The notes: generated from the sequence alone by a model not told the origin. A stretch of 64,000 nucleotides of DNA from Zea mays (GCF_902167145.1 NC_050104.1:95739849-95803848); one strand, 5' to 3'. Shown: positions 53,108 through 64,000, counted from the stretch's first letter. Numbers and translations: made by a program.

Positions 53108-56100
53108 CTAATCTTCCCTTAGAACTACTTCTGCAGCTTCGTTTAGTAACTGATCAACAACTTTATCCATGATGGCTTCGGCCATTTTTCTAATTTTGTC
53201 GTCCCCCTTCACGTGGGGGTACGCCGATGGCTCGGCAGGCTCTGAGGGAGGAGAAAGTGCGGCTGTGTTACAAAGCGTAAACAAATTCGAAATCAAAAAT
53301 TACAACAAAAAGCCAAAAACTACTAGTCAATACCTATTTGCCCTTCGAGATCCGCACTTTTCTCAGCGGCCTCTGCTACTTTTCTAGCGTCATGAATACC
53401 TTTCTCGCTTTTTCGTATAATTTCTTGGGCCATCTCCCGGCCACCATTATCCCAGATGTCGGTGAAAAATTTTCCACCGACCAGGCTCGCTTCGGCCGAG
53501 GGGACTTTTATATCTTCAGAAGATAAGGTGGCTTCGGATTGTGCCAAGAATTTCACATGGTCACAGCCTTTCCTCTCAAAATAGTGGCAATCCCCCTGGC
53601 ACCCGAAAAGGCACATATGTCTCCACGGCTATTCAAAACTTCTTCAAAAGCTTCAGCTTCGTGGTTGATCCATCCAATTGGGCCTTCGGGGTCACCCCTT
53701 GTGAAGTTTTCCTCACTTGAGAACGCGCCAACGCTGGCGAAGCTGGTTCTTATTTTCTTAACACATTCTATAGATTTTTCATAACACTTTTTCTTGGATG
53801 CACGAAGCTCTTCAACGTTTTTTTCTAAATGATTGGCCCATTGTTCACTAATTTCTCGTTTTGTTTCTTCAAGTGTGCACTCTTCTTTAGCTCTGACTAG
53901 CTGTTTCCGAAGATCCTCAATTTCGCGCTTCTGAGCCTCAGCTTGAGCTTTGAAAGCAGCTTCGTCTTCTTTTATTTTATTCACTAACGAATGTAATATT
54001 TTATCTTTTTCGAGACCTTCGTTCCTTAGTTCAATTACTTCGGAACGAAGGTTGCTCAAGGCTATGGTACACCCTTCGTCTTCGGCATCTTTTTGTGCCC
54101 TGAGGGCATTGCTAAGAATAAGGCCCTGGGAAAAAAATGTGTGTTAATAAGTTTAAGCAAATGAAAAAAATTTTGGTTTCAAGAAATAATACAAAGATCT
54201 CATTTTTTCACCTTTAAACTATTGTACGCTAAGCTGTCGGCCAGCTCGTTCTTTGACAACACTGAGAGCCCGTCTTCTAGTGTTGGGAATTCGAAGCTTT
54301 TGCTCATCTCCCGACAGACAGAAATCTCCTTGCTGTCAGGGAGACAATACAAGAAGTCTTCTTCTCCGCTGCCGTTGAATATCAACGCCCCTTTGGATAT
54401 TTCAGTTTTTGGGCATAGAACTGAGCCTCTTGCTTTTCTTTTTCAGTCAACTCTTTCCCCGAAGCATGTCGTAAAATATAATTGGAAGCTTCGGAAAATG
54501 CTTCGGGGGCGGCAGTGCCAGTTTCTTCAGTTAAAATTTGTTCTACTGCTTCTGTTTCTTTGGTTTCCAAGGATTTCACCTTGGCGGGCTCTGAAGGCCC
54601 AGCTTCAGTTTCAGCTTGGTGCTTTGAAGCTTCGGCACCAAAGGCTTCGATTTGCACTTCGGGAGTTTCGGCAATTTTCTTCGGAGTAGTGCTTGAAGAC
54701 TTTATTGTCTCCAATACATCCAGTACATTAACCATCCTTTTCCTTTTGGGGGTCAATGCTGGACCCTTTTGGCTTTTTGGTACTTCAACTTTTGCTGAAG
54801 GACTTAAAATTTCAGATGTCCTTGTTTCTTTAGCCTTTGGTTCTTCTATTTTCTCTATCTCCGGCATTATGATCGGCTCTTCAATATTCGGCAGGGGAGT
54901 CGGCTCCTTGGCTTCGGTGGCCGAAGAGGTTTCACCGACAAACTCGGGCACTGTGGCCGGTTCAATATAGCGTGGCCGGTGCGTAAGAACCTTTATCTTT
55001 TTCCTCTTCGGCGCTGGCTCACTAAGAGCGGCTGAAGCAACTTCCTTCGCAGAAGCTGTATCTTTCCTTTTTTGACCCCATGTTGAGTAACGGTAGTCAG
55101 GATATACGAACCCAATGGCATCAAATACTCGGTTCAGCCTTTTCTTCTTCCGACCTCCGAAGGCTGCGGACAGTGCAGTATCTTCTGCCTTCGAGTATGG
55201 CCCAAGCAGCTCATCGCTTATGGCCTCAATACTTTTCAGCCAGTCATCATCTGGCTCGACGAACTTATCTCCATATTTGAAGGTGAATTTTAACCTAACT
55301 AGTCCACCTTCGTTAGGTTCGCTGACAGTTTCCTTTGGCATTTCCCACTTTTCTGCAAGCGGCCATACTCTGAAGGCAATGTGTTCTTGGATCAAATCCC
55401 TTGTCCCGATGAAAGAGCAAACCACGCCGAAGGCCCTCTGGCATTCTTCGGCTGCTTCGTCAATTTCCATCTTCGGTTTCCGAAGGCCGAAGTGCTGCCA
55501 GATAGGGCGCATAATGATATCTTTAATATCTTCTCGCGTTTTCAAGTCGTTCTTCACATAGAACCATTCCTTCATCCAGTTCCCAGGCCATATCTTCCGA
55601 AAAGTTGGCATGGGACAGCTTGACTAAGAGCGCGCACCGAAGCTATAACAGCCAAAATTGTTGTGATATTGCTCCTTACCCCATGGTTTCGTCTCATACA
55701 ATAACTCATGCATACTGCAGAAACTTTTTGCATTTGGCTCCAAACCTTGGCTCTTCACGGCCCATACGAAGATCCCCATCCTTATGATTGCTTCGGGAGT
55801 AATTTGATGGAGACAGATTTCAAATATCTTCAAAACTTCTACCACAAAACTGCTCAAAGGAAACCGAAGTCCAGCCTTAAAGAAGCTTCGGAATATCACG
55901 ACTTCATTCTCCTCGGGAGTAGGACAAGTTTTCTCTCCTTCGTCAGCCCTCAGAATAGATAAATCCCAAAAATATCTACCCCTCATATTGACAAGATGGC
56001 TTTGTTTAATGCTTGATTTTCCAAAAACTGCATGGCTTGGTCGCCAAGGTCGATCTTCGGAATCTTCACCACCACTTTCCACATCATAGCTGTCACTGTC

Positions 56101-56244
56101 ACCAGTGTCTTCAGACAAACCCTCTAAAATCTCCCTAGTAATCTTCTCTGTATTTGTCTTTGCTATTGATTCAAGGAAGCCGAGATTCATCTCTTCGGAA
56201 AGGCTTAGCTTCGACTCAGCGACAGCTTTCTTGTCTTCAGACAT
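53108..56244 (-). pseudogene. Large spliced antisense gene of the zeon-like element (broken)
   Basis: The gene reads against the direction of the element. Exon 1 begins MSEDKKAVAESK at 56244. It contains a conserved block (ENEVVIFRSFFKAGLRFPL to AIIRMGIFVWAV) that resembles the putative gypsy-type transposon family PF04195. It has an in-frame TAG at 55624 and a one-base loss in a G run near 54388, and ends at a donor AAG|GTGAAA near 54203. Exon 2 starts after cccag near 54128 and codes for a coiled coil (NLRSEVIELRNEGLEKDK...); its frame shifts near 53590. Exon 3 follows acceptor cacag near 53273 and ends AAEVVLRED at 53108. Antisense ORFs are known from Tat-lineage elements such as Grande; their role is unknown. 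Confidence 0.75.
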
Positions 56245-56540
56245 CTTTGAAAATGCTAAGAAAGAGCTCTCAAAGACGAAGCTTAAAAATTTAAAAAGTC
56301 AGGCAAGCGTTGGTGTGCAAAGAGCTAAAAATTAGGAAGGCAAGAGCCGACGGCAAGAAAGCGTGCTAAATGCGCTCGCGGTGCGTTCTTATGTATACGC
56401 CCAATACGTCGCAAGTGGCAGGGCCCCACTTGTCATTGACAATTGCTATTCTAGCAAAGGGAAGGTGTTTTTTCGGACCTTTGGCTTAAGGCCTTCGTCC
56501 ATATCGCAATCTGAATTTATTATTCCAGCAAATTACTATT
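56245..56540. other. Upstream region of the antisense gene in element G
   Basis: About 300 bp between the antisense start codon and the purine tract. It should contain the promoter of the antisense gene if that gene is transcribed, but I see no clear TATA box on the minus strand. Confidence 0.4.
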
Positions 56541-56552
56541 GCGAGGGGCTAC
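56541..56552 (+). other. Polypurine tract of element G
   Basis: gcgaggggctac lies immediately before the 3' LTR start tgttgggg. Confidence 0.8.
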
Positions 56553-57243
56553 TGTTGGGGGCCTTCGGCTTCCGAAAGTCCTCAAAAACATGATTTGACA
56601 ATGTTTTCCAAGTGAAATATGTGAACAGGTATCTTCGGATTCGGATCATGAGCATACAGAGCATGGTCAGGATGAAGCCTGAGCGAGACGAAAGATGATT
56701 ATGACGAAGGACAAGGTGATCACGAAGCTGTGCGCAGGAAAGCTTCGGCATGACAGTAGAAAAGGGGAACCGACTTAAAGATGAAAAGGCAAATTAGACC
56801 TCGAAGAATTACTATAAAGTTATTAGCAAATATAAAGGGCATGAATGTAATTTTACATGGGCTGCGCCCCTTGCCTATAAATAGATGAACAGTACTCCCG
56901 TACTGTTCACGCTGACTGGGCATTCGCTTTTTTGCATCACACTTGTACCCTTGCTTTCCTTCAAACCGAAGGTACATCTATAATTTGTTATTGTGAATAT
57001 GGTAATGCAAATAAAAATAAATTGATATTAATGTTTAAATGTTTATGTTATTTTTCGTATTTCGTATATGAATTCTTCCTTATCATTTATTGTGCTTATG
57101 AAGGTTTTTCCTTCACAACCTTCGTCCGGAATTCATTATATCCGAAGGGAAATAATGTCTCGAAGGACGAAGGACTTTAACATTTAACACTTTTTATGTT
57201 GCCTTGTTCTTAACTCTTAGCATTTGAGAACAAGTCCCCAACA
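56553..57243 (+). mobile_element. 3' LTR of zeon-like element G
   Basis: The 691-bp LTR ends ccccaaca and is followed by the TSD ATGGC at 57244-57248. TATAAATA lies at 56876-56883. Confidence 0.95.
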
Positions 57244-58973
57244 ATGGCAAACTCAACTTTTTGCTCAGGTGGCATACCTGGTAAGTCCTTTGGAAACACA
57301 TCTGGGAACTCAGACACAACCTTGATGATCTCTAGTGGGTCTGCTTCACTGCTATCAACAACCATCTGATAACAATTTCCTTTCTTTGGCTCAGACGGGA
57401 CTAACTCAGTCACCACTTCCTCTCCTAGTGGGGACATCAACTTGATTGTCCTCTTATCACAACTGATAACTACCTGATACTTATCTAGCCAATTCATCCC
57501 TAGGATGACATCTATTCCCTGAGTACCCATTACTATGAGATTAGCGGGAAACACTATCCCCCTTATTTCCACACTTGCATTCAAGCAAATGCTATCGGCT
57601 CGAATTCTACCACCGGCTGAGTCAATTTGAATGGGGGTTGACATGGTAGTTATTGGAAGATTATGTGCTTCTACCCATGACGCAGTAATGAATGAATGTG
57701 TTGCTCCAGTATCAAATAACACTTCTGCAATATGGGAGTCGATTGGAAACAAACCTACTATCATGCCGGGGGTTTCCTGAACTGCTTCAGCCTCCAAGTG
57801 GTTCAGTCTCCCATGGTTATAGCGTGGCTGAGAGCGGTTGCCTGCTCCTGGCTGAGGCGCATTCTGCTTTGCTGGGGCACTGGGGCCTGACTGCTGCTGG
57901 GCTGCCTTCTTCGGACATTGCATCACCCAATGGCCTTGCTCTCCACAGTGGAAACATGTTCTGTTTCCACCCTGAACTGGTGCTGCTTGACTATTTTGCT
58001 GGTTCGCTGGGGCAGGAAGACGAGGTGCCTGCTGATTCTGCCTCTGGAACTGGCCTCCTCCTGACTGATTGTTCTGGCGATTCTGATGCTGGTGCTGAGG
58101 ATACTGCCTTTGGAACTGCTGCTGCTGAGGTGGACGTTGGTTCTACCTGAACTGCTGAGGTGGATTGCCTAAGAAACGAGGGCGATTGCTCCTTCCAGGC
58201 TGAGGTCCACTGATCTTACGCTTGCGATCCTCCATCTCTTTGCGCTTCCTCTCTGTCATGATTGTTATGTCAATCAGGTGCTGGAATGTGGGGAAGGTAT
58301 GATTTATCAACTAATACTGCAGAGGGTCGACCAAGCCTCTCAGGAAACGATATTGTCTCTTGGCATCGGTGTTGACATCTTCAGGAGCATAGCGAGACAA
58401 TTGCAGAAACCTGTCCCGGTACTCACTGACAGACATTGACCCTTGCTTGAGTGCCAGGAACTCCTCCTTCTTCACTGTCATCAGACCTACAGGAACATGG
58501 TACTGATGGAAGCTATCTCTGAATTCTTCCCAGGTGATGGTGTTGGGGTTGGCATGGGTGGCGAGATAAGACTCCCACCAAGACTGAGCTGCTCCTCTCA
58601 ACAGACGGGGACCATACAAAACTTTCTCCCTGTCATCACACTGAGCGTTATGCAATTCCCGCTCCACAGTGCGCAGCCAGTCTTCAGCATCCATGGGGTC
58701 AGAAGAGTGAGCAAATACTGGGGGATGACCTCTCATGAATTCAGCACGCTTGTCCCTGGGCATCTGAGGCATCTGAGGCCGAGGTGGCTGCTGCTGCTGA
58801 ATGGCAGCCAGATGCTGGCCGATGGCTTGAACTACCTGAGTCTGCATTAGGAACATCTGCTCGATGGACATCGGGGGTGGTGGTGGCAATTGCTATTGCT
58901 GGGGTGCCTCATCCTGTGGTGCTGCCTGCTCCTGCTAAGCACGCCTTCCTCCTCTGCGCCTGTTTTCGGACAT
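57244..58973 (-). pseudogene. gag: Chromovirus gag and protease (broken), cut by the zeon-like element
   Basis: On the minus strand the likely start is ATG at 58971-58973 (MSENRRRGGRRA). Several in-frame TAG codons follow, at about 58936, 58895, 58311 and 58145. The gag core reads RGHPPVFAHSSDPMDAEDWL, GAAQSWWESYLATH and VPVGLMTVKKEEFLALKQG. A Gln-rich linker leads to a knuckle, CFHCGEQGHWVMQCPKK, near 57930. The protease active site is VLFDTGATHSFITASW near 57710. The frame continues to PPEQKVEFAI, where the zeon-like element interrupts, and resumes at 49883. All stops are in one frame. Confidence 0.87.
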
Positions 58974-59379
58974 CTGCAGAATGCAATCACACATCAGAAC
59001 TGACCTTGCAAATTTTGTAGCATAAGAAAAGAGTATAGAATTCTTCCACAACACTGAATAGATGAACATCTTCATTGATCTCCAACACAGACCAACACAA
59101 CTTCTCAGATAACGAGGAGAGTGGAATGAAAGGCTTCCCAACTAGATAACTAACTTCATTAACATATAACAGGTAAACCAAAATGCAGGGGATACCCACA
59201 CTCTGGTGATAGTCATTACAAAGATCCAAATCCAACATAGTTCATCATGACAAACATAAATGCACAAGATAAGCAAACTACCCTGTCTAACTAAGACTAA
59301 CTAAAAGCAAGACTAACGCTAAGACTATAGCTTCTATGTATATATTTTCGTATTAATTACAAGATCTGACTTTAACGAT
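58974..59379 (-). other. Leader segment between the extra leader frame and gag in element F
   Basis: About 400 bp of AT-rich leader with no recognised protein. Confidence 0.5.
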
Positions 59380-60398
59380 CTATGGTTCTAAATTTATCTT
59401 GGTCCTGCAGTCGAGGTTGCCATAGGACTGGTGTCGATGCCGAGGTGAGCGGTACGGGTGCTGAGTCCCGGCGGGAGCGGGAGAGCCATCATCCAGGTGA
59501 CGACGCTCCGCGCGCTCAGCCCGCAGCTGGGCGATCTCAGCACGAGCCCTACTTAGCTCGTCTACCGCATGGTCCAGCTCCGTGTTTAGCACGGTGGCTA
59601 GGTTGACTGTGCTGCTCAACCTAGGATTGTCCTCGCCAACAGGTGAGACAATCACGCCTCCTGTGCTGCTAGATGGATGGTGGGGGTAATACTTCAGGTT
59701 GAGACCATCGGCTACCCCGCCGAGCACTGAGCAGTAGTGCGAAAGCGCACGCCGTGCGGCATCTTGCATGGCTGCCTCAGCTGAGTCCCGCTCAGAGATG
59801 GAATAGTGCTCTGAGCAGATCTCCGCACCCCAGAGACTGTTCTTCGGCCGGCGCACCAAGCAGGTCGCCTCCCAGCGGTCCGGGTAAACCCCACGACTGT
59901 GCTGGAAGACCACACAGTGATACTCAATGGACCAAGTACGCCAGTCAAGTGCCCGACGTAGCAGGGTGTCGAGCGCGTCGTGGAAGTGACACCCGCGAGC
60001 AGCGTCGCGAGTGATGGGTCGAGCAACCCATCCTTCCAGTTCCTGGTCGGCGGAAAGGTCGGTGCTGAAGCTCGAGCTGCTGTCGCCACCTCCGTCGTCT
60101 GGGTCTCCTCCAGCAGCTACTCCAGCGGCTGGGCGCTCAGTGGTGGTGCAGGGGGCGCCTCCAGCGGGAGCATAGGGGAGCAGCTCCTCACAGACTCTAC
60201 CTCCTGCTGGAGCGAGAAAGAAGAGCCCTGCTGCTCCTGCTCCTGTCGTCGACGCTCCTGCTCCTCATGCAGGCAGTGGTGCAGCCTCTCCAAGTGGCTG
60301 GATTGACCGGTCACTAGACGACGAAGCGGGCGCTCCGCGAGACGAGAAGGCAAGAAAGGAATGACTGACTTCCGTGCAGTGTGTCTAAGACGAGCCAT
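59380..60398 (-). pseudogene. Extra reading frame upstream of gag in the chromovirus leader (broken)
   Basis: On the minus strand a frame begins MARLRHTARKSVIPFLPSRL at 60398, about 260 bases after the 5' LTR. It is Glu/Gln-rich, passes an in-frame stop at 60117-60119, and changes frame near 59990 at a short G run. It continues as a folded-looking region (VYPDRWEATCLVRRP, then SERDSAEAAMQDAARRALSH) and a short coiled coil (ELSRARAEIAQLRAERAERR) to the stop at 59380. Similar frames are annotated as hypothetical proteins in grass genomes and seem to travel with this family. The function is unknown. The coding style of the region suggests past selection. Confidence 0.65.
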
Positions 60399-60640
60399 CT
60401 ACAAAAGACACCGTAAGCATAAGAGTGAGAACAGAACTAATATGACCAGCAAGTAGACCATAAATGAATGAGGAATTAGAATAAAACAAAATTTTCAGCA
60501 AGGTATAATATATATAGTAGAATATAGGTTTGGTCGATATGACCAACTTTTGAAGGGATAACAAAGTCAAGGTAGGAATAGGGGTCTATAATCCTTAGAA
60601 CGACCATTATACTCTAGGTTAGCGGTCCTACAGTCAGCAC

Positions 60641-60653
60641 GTCTTTGATACCA
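60641..60653 (-). other. Primer binding site of element F
   Basis: The minus strand reads TGGTATCAAAGAC a few bases after the 5' LTR end. It is one change away from the usual initiator-Met site TGGTATCAGAGC. Confidence 0.78.
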
Positions 60654-62439
60654 CCTATGTCACACCCGGTTTTAGAAGGCAAACCGAATGCTAACCATGT
60701 ACGTGCCAGGATCAGCAATTCACGTACACAGCAGTTACATAACTAGACATCATCACACAGTGCTCAAATAATAACATAAAAGGGTAATAATAGTCGATTA
60801 CATCATATGTCTGAGACATCCACATAGTCTTTACATTAATCAAAGTGCGGAAAAGAAACGTAGATACACGCGGCCTTCACAGGCAGCCGACTGGGGGTTG
60901 CCGCTAACCCATGCCTAAAACTCGTCGTAATCTTGGAACTCCTGGAAGTCTCCTTCCACGGCTTCATCTTCTCCTGAGCAGTGGTTGCAATGCTGACAAC
61001 CTGGGGAGGGGGGTTTGGTGTGTAGAGCAAGGGTGAGTACACATCAACATACTCAGCAAGTGTCCTGTTTTGGCTGTAGTGGACTAGCTTTATGTGGGGA
61101 TAAGTTGAGCAGTTGCTTTTAGTTGGTCAGATTATTATTACTAGTAGAGAAAGCCAAGTTTTAGAATCAACCCAAACGTACCCTTTCCAAACGGAAAGAA
61201 TACCACTTACCATCATCAGAGTCAATGCCAAAACCAACATTCTCATCACCACCTGTAATCCGAACATCTCTGATCAAGTATCACTAATCAATGGAGCTCC
61301 CTTGGCCGCTCATAACCGCGAGCATGGCTGATATATCAATTTTCATACACTCTGCAGAGGTTGCGCACTTTACCCACAAGTCATGATTCCCTTTTTGCCC
61401 GTAGATCATGACTCTCCATTGATCACTACGAAGGTGACCCAGCAGAGTATCACTACGTAGCCTTTACAAAGATTCCCCGGGGCTGTAGCCGTCCGTTAGA
61501 TTTCCTAAATGCATCGCACTCCTCCCCAAGGGGCGAACCAAACTTGGTAGAGCGAGCCGCATACACCGAGCCCCATTAACGGCACGACGGCTAAGCGAAC
61601 TACACCCCGGTTCCTCTAATTATTCAGCTAAGGGCGTCCCACTCCACCCTCATGGTTGCACTGTTTTCCCGGGCGGTCATCCAACGAGCAGGTCCTTACG
61701 GAGAGGCACTAGAGAAACCGCTCGAGCCCCCTTAAATGCCACAAGTATAACATCATAATAAGGAGGGAAACAGCGTATCATTGATAAATCTCATCATGTT
61801 CATTGATTAGTGTTGAGCAATAGCATAAAGCTAAACAATAATAATCCAACCCAAATAGGTAAACAAGGACATGGATAACAAAAGCTAGTCAAACCTTAGG
61901 TATAACTGTGTAAATGCGAGAAGGGAATTATAGAATGTATAGGACAAAGATAGGTCAAGGGACACTTGCCTTCACCAACCGACTGCTACTCAGGGTCTTC
62001 ACCTGCAACTCCTTCGGACTCCACCAACTGACTGTTATCTATACAAGTTCAAACATACATTCCACAAATTTAATACAAAAGAACAGTACACCATACAATG
62101 GAATGCAATAATCAAACAGACGTTCAACGCGGGGCTCGCAATTACAGTTAAGCGAGAAAGAGGAAATGACGGTCGAGTCTACGGTCGAGAAGCGATCACG
62201 TTACATAATTATAAATTAAACCACTCGTTTAATAGAAGGGTATTAATTTGGCCACTGCGTTTAGCATAAAGTAAGGTCATGTTCCACATTTAATCATTAT
62301 AATTAGATAAAGGTGAATTAAAGGGAGTGGTCGTATAGTGAGACGCGCGACGCAGCATTTAAATTGAATTAAGAAATAAACGACTCGCCGCGCGACAGAG
62401 CGCGCAACGAGATTCTTGCATTAATTATAGATAAACGTT

Positions 62440-62640
62440 AAGCGTCGCGCGACGCTCGACGGCATTACGTCAACATAACTGAATTTAAAACAAAACGTCG
62501 TGCGACGAAGCGCGTGACACAGCACCTTAATAAATATGAATTTAAAATGAATCGTCGCGCGACGAAGAGCGCGACGCAACACATTAATAAAGACGAATTT
62601 AGAATGAACCGTCGCACGACGAAGCTCGCAACGCAGCACA
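62440..62640. repeat. Tandem units of about 60 bp in the 5' LTR of element F
   Basis: Units built on cgtcgcgcgacgaagcgcg followed by acgcagcacattaataaaga repeat about three times with divergence. The other LTR has fewer clear copies at about 45850-46020, which accounts for part of the length difference. Confidence 0.75.
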
Positions 62641-62864
62641 TCGACTAAACTAAAATTAAAATGGATTAAGACGAGGGTTGAATGCCGCGCGACTACGGTC
62701 GCACGCACGAGAGCACGCTACGCGTGCCGAGGGCACGCGAACCGTGCAGGTGCGTGGGGTGCGAGGCCGCCGGGGCACGGGCTCGGGCAGGGCAGGGGCA
62801 CGCGAGGGCACGGCAGGGTGCGGCCGAGTGCGGCTAGGGCGCGGGGCTGGGGCGCGGCCGAGGA

Positions 62865-62975
62865 GGGCTCGCCGGGGAGGGACACGCCAGGGAGGGGGCT
62901 CGCCAGGGAGGGGCGCACCGGGGAGGGGCTCGCCGGGAGGGGGCGCGCCGGGGAGGGGCTCGCCAGGGAGGGGCC
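62865..62975. repeat. GC-rich minisatellite in the 5' LTR of element F
   Basis: Units of about 19-20 bp (ctcgccagggaggggcgcac and variants). It corresponds to 46310-46430. Confidence 0.82.
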
Positions 62976-63619
62976 GCGGTGGGCAGGGGAGGGCGCGCGG
63001 GCAGGGCAGGGGAGGGCGCGCGGGCAGGGCCACATAGAGAGGAAGAAAGGGAGGGGGAGGGAGAGAGAGAGGGAGAGGGAGAGGGAAGGGGAGGGGAAGC
63101 TCACCTCGGGGATCCAAACTCCGACGATCACCGTCTCCAAACCCTAGGGCACCACGAGGAGAGAGAGAGAGAGGTGGGAGAGGGAGAGGGAAGTTGCTGC
63201 GCGGGAGAAATCAAATGAGAGAAAGGGACCAGGGGGAGGGGGCGCGCGCATGGGGACAGGGGCGCCAGGGGCGCGCGGGCCAGACTAGGCTGGACCGTGC
63301 CGGGCTAGGTCACAGCGCGGGTCAAAACCCACGACACGCACAACCACCAATCAGAATCCGATCACGAACCGAAATCCAAAACGGGACGAGACGAACACAC
63401 GACTAACCATGACATCAGACAAAGAAATATGCTTCAGCATGATGCAACACTCATGACATTTAGGTTTTTGTTTACACATGACACAGACACCCGTCACTAC
63501 ATTGCTTTGAAATTGGGAAGAAGGAGCGAAACGAGAAAAGGAAAGAGAGTAACGCCTGAATTTGGTGAGTAAAAAGAAGAAAAAATTCTACCCCCCCAAA
63601 TTCAGGGCGTTACAGAAGA

Positions 63620-64000
63620 GGTACCATGATGATGAATGAGAGATGTCTCTGTGTAGTGATCTTTCAATTTTTCAAACAAACGGCAAAGTCGTTGGTCCAC
63701 CCAAGGCATATCACCTCACTATGGAATAATGAAAGTCTGCTTTACTCTACATGTTCATGAATATGCCTGAGGTGGAGAAATACTTTGTTTAATACTTTAT
63801 TTCCTTAAATTGTTTATATGTGAATTAGTTTATGTCCTCAAATATCTCATGACCTACAATAATATTTGACAGCAAGTTTGATGAACAAAACATGAGGTGT
63901 CTCGGTAGGCCAACAGCGAGAGACCTAGATAGATTGCAACATGATGGAATGCATGGGCAAGCTAATTTCATTATGTGGCTCTAGGACCGTGTAAGTCTCA
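63620..64000 (+). pseudogene. CACTA transposase (TNP2-like), continuation after the chromovirus
   Basis: The frame resumes from 44113 with RYHDDE, a stop, DLSIFQTNGKVVGPPKAYHL, two stops and SALLYMFMNMPEVEKYF. A GT near 63789 and an AG at 63871-63872 bound an AT-rich intron. The next block reads KFDEQNMRCLGRPTARDLDR and ends near a GTAAGT donor at about 63991. The gene continues beyond the window. Confidence 0.8.

Larger units (their letters stand above)
49884..57243 (+). mobile_element. Zeon/cinful-like gypsy element (element G), nested in element F
   Basis: LTRs of 690 bp (49884-50573) and 691 bp (56553-57243) flank a primer site, a gag gene, a tandem repeat and a large antisense spliced gene. 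The TSD is ATGGC (49879-49883 and 57244-57248), and the chromovirus frame joins across it. The two LTRs differ at about eight positions plus one indel by eye (roughly 1.2%), so the insertion is fairly recent. Total length (7360 bp), LTR start tgttgggggccttcggcttc and lack of pol match zeon. Reverse transcriptase and integrase would come from a cinful-type partner. Confidence 0.92.
44114..63614 (-). mobile_element. Chromovirus (Ty3/gypsy, Tekay/Del-like) with about 2.9-kb LTRs (element F)
   Basis: On the minus strand the order is 5' LTR (60658-63614), initiator-type primer site, an extra leader frame, gag, protease, RT, RNase H, integrase with a C-terminal chromodomain, and 3' LTR (44114-47046). 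The TSD is GAAGA (44109-44113 and 63615-63619), and the interrupted transposase frame joins across it. The chromodomain and very long LTRs point to the Tekay/Del clade, such as maize Tekay or Prem1. A zeon-like element is nested at 49884-57243. Many stops, several frameshifts and a changed RT active site make it inactive. Confidence 0.92.
60658..63614 (-). mobile_element. 5' LTR of chromovirus element F
   Basis: The 2957-bp LTR pairs with 44114-47046. It has extra tandem copies of a roughly 60-bp CGCGACG-rich unit at about 62440-62640 and a minisatellite at about 62865-62975. Confidence 0.93.
40687..64000 (+). mobile_element. Large CACTA (En/Spm) transposon, family 2, decayed, running off the window
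   Basis: The left end reads CACAACAGGAATCC, a decayed form of CACTACAGGAAT. It is followed by subterminal repeats built on ATTCCCGTCGGC in both orientations up to about 40960, a GC-rich leader (41000-41250), and a TNP2-like transposase gene from 41764. The chromovirus at 44114-63614 is inserted in the transposase coding region, which resumes at 63620. The right end is outside the window. The many stops show it is inactive. Confidence 0.8.

Overview
This window looks like intergenic DNA from a large grass genome, almost certainly maize or another Zea. It is a stack of nested transposable elements. I found no intact host gene. The case for Zea is the mix of recognisable families: Huck-type Ty3/gypsy elements with GC-rich LTRs, an Opie/Ji-type Ty1/copia element whose LTRs are full of CCGGACAGTCCGG palindromes, a zeon/cinful-type element, a long-LTR chromovirus, CACTA remnants and a Helitron with 5' TC and 3' CTAG ends. 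Family names come from memory of sequence style. The element boundaries and target-site duplications (TSDs) are read directly from the sequence.

Left block (1-31664). Positions 1-3650 are the 3' end of a Huck-like element whose 5' part is outside the window. After about 560 bp of AT-rich DNA comes a small LTR element (4215-31659, TSD TATAG, 278-bp LTRs). Its single reading frame carries a captured cytochrome P450 fragment. A full Huck-like element (4438-28526, TSD AATAT) sits inside its 5' LTR. An Opie/Ji-like copia element on the minus strand (7666-17879, TSD GCTAC) sits inside the gag of that Huck. A 1278-bp solo LTR (11165-12442, TSD CTTCC) sits inside the pol of the copia element. This is a four-level nest in which every insertion has a perfect 5-bp duplication.

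Middle block (31665-40686). This mixes probable host spacer DNA with small elements: a possible MITE, a 771-bp fold-back inverted repeat (32607-33377), and a 5.75-kb non-autonomous Helitron on the minus strand (34023-39773). The Helitron carries fragments of three host genes: an APR-like thioredoxin-fold gene, an ankyrin-repeat ANKRD13-like gene (one exon present twice), and a REDUCED WALL ACETYLATION gene with four exons still separated by introns. A Stowaway MITE lies within it. To its right is a terminal fragment of one CACTA family.

Right block (40687-64000). A second, larger CACTA element begins here with a decayed end and subterminal repeats, followed by a decayed TNP2-like transposase gene that runs off the window. 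A chromovirus on the minus strand (44114-63614, TSD GAAGA, LTRs of about 2.9 kb) is inserted in the transposase coding region. A zeon-like element (49884-57243, TSD ATGGC) is inserted between the protease and reverse transcriptase of that chromovirus.

Activity. Most coding regions carry stops or frameshifts. In many cases the stop is what a C-to-T change at a CAG, CGA or CAA codon would give, as expected in methylated repeats. The best preserved frames are the copia gag and the copia RT-RNase H. Nothing here looks like an undescribed defence or metabolic system. The most interesting items are the P450-carrying LTR element, the multi-gene Helitron, the spliced antisense gene in the zeon-like element, the extra upstream reading frame in the chromovirus leader, and the fold-back repeat.
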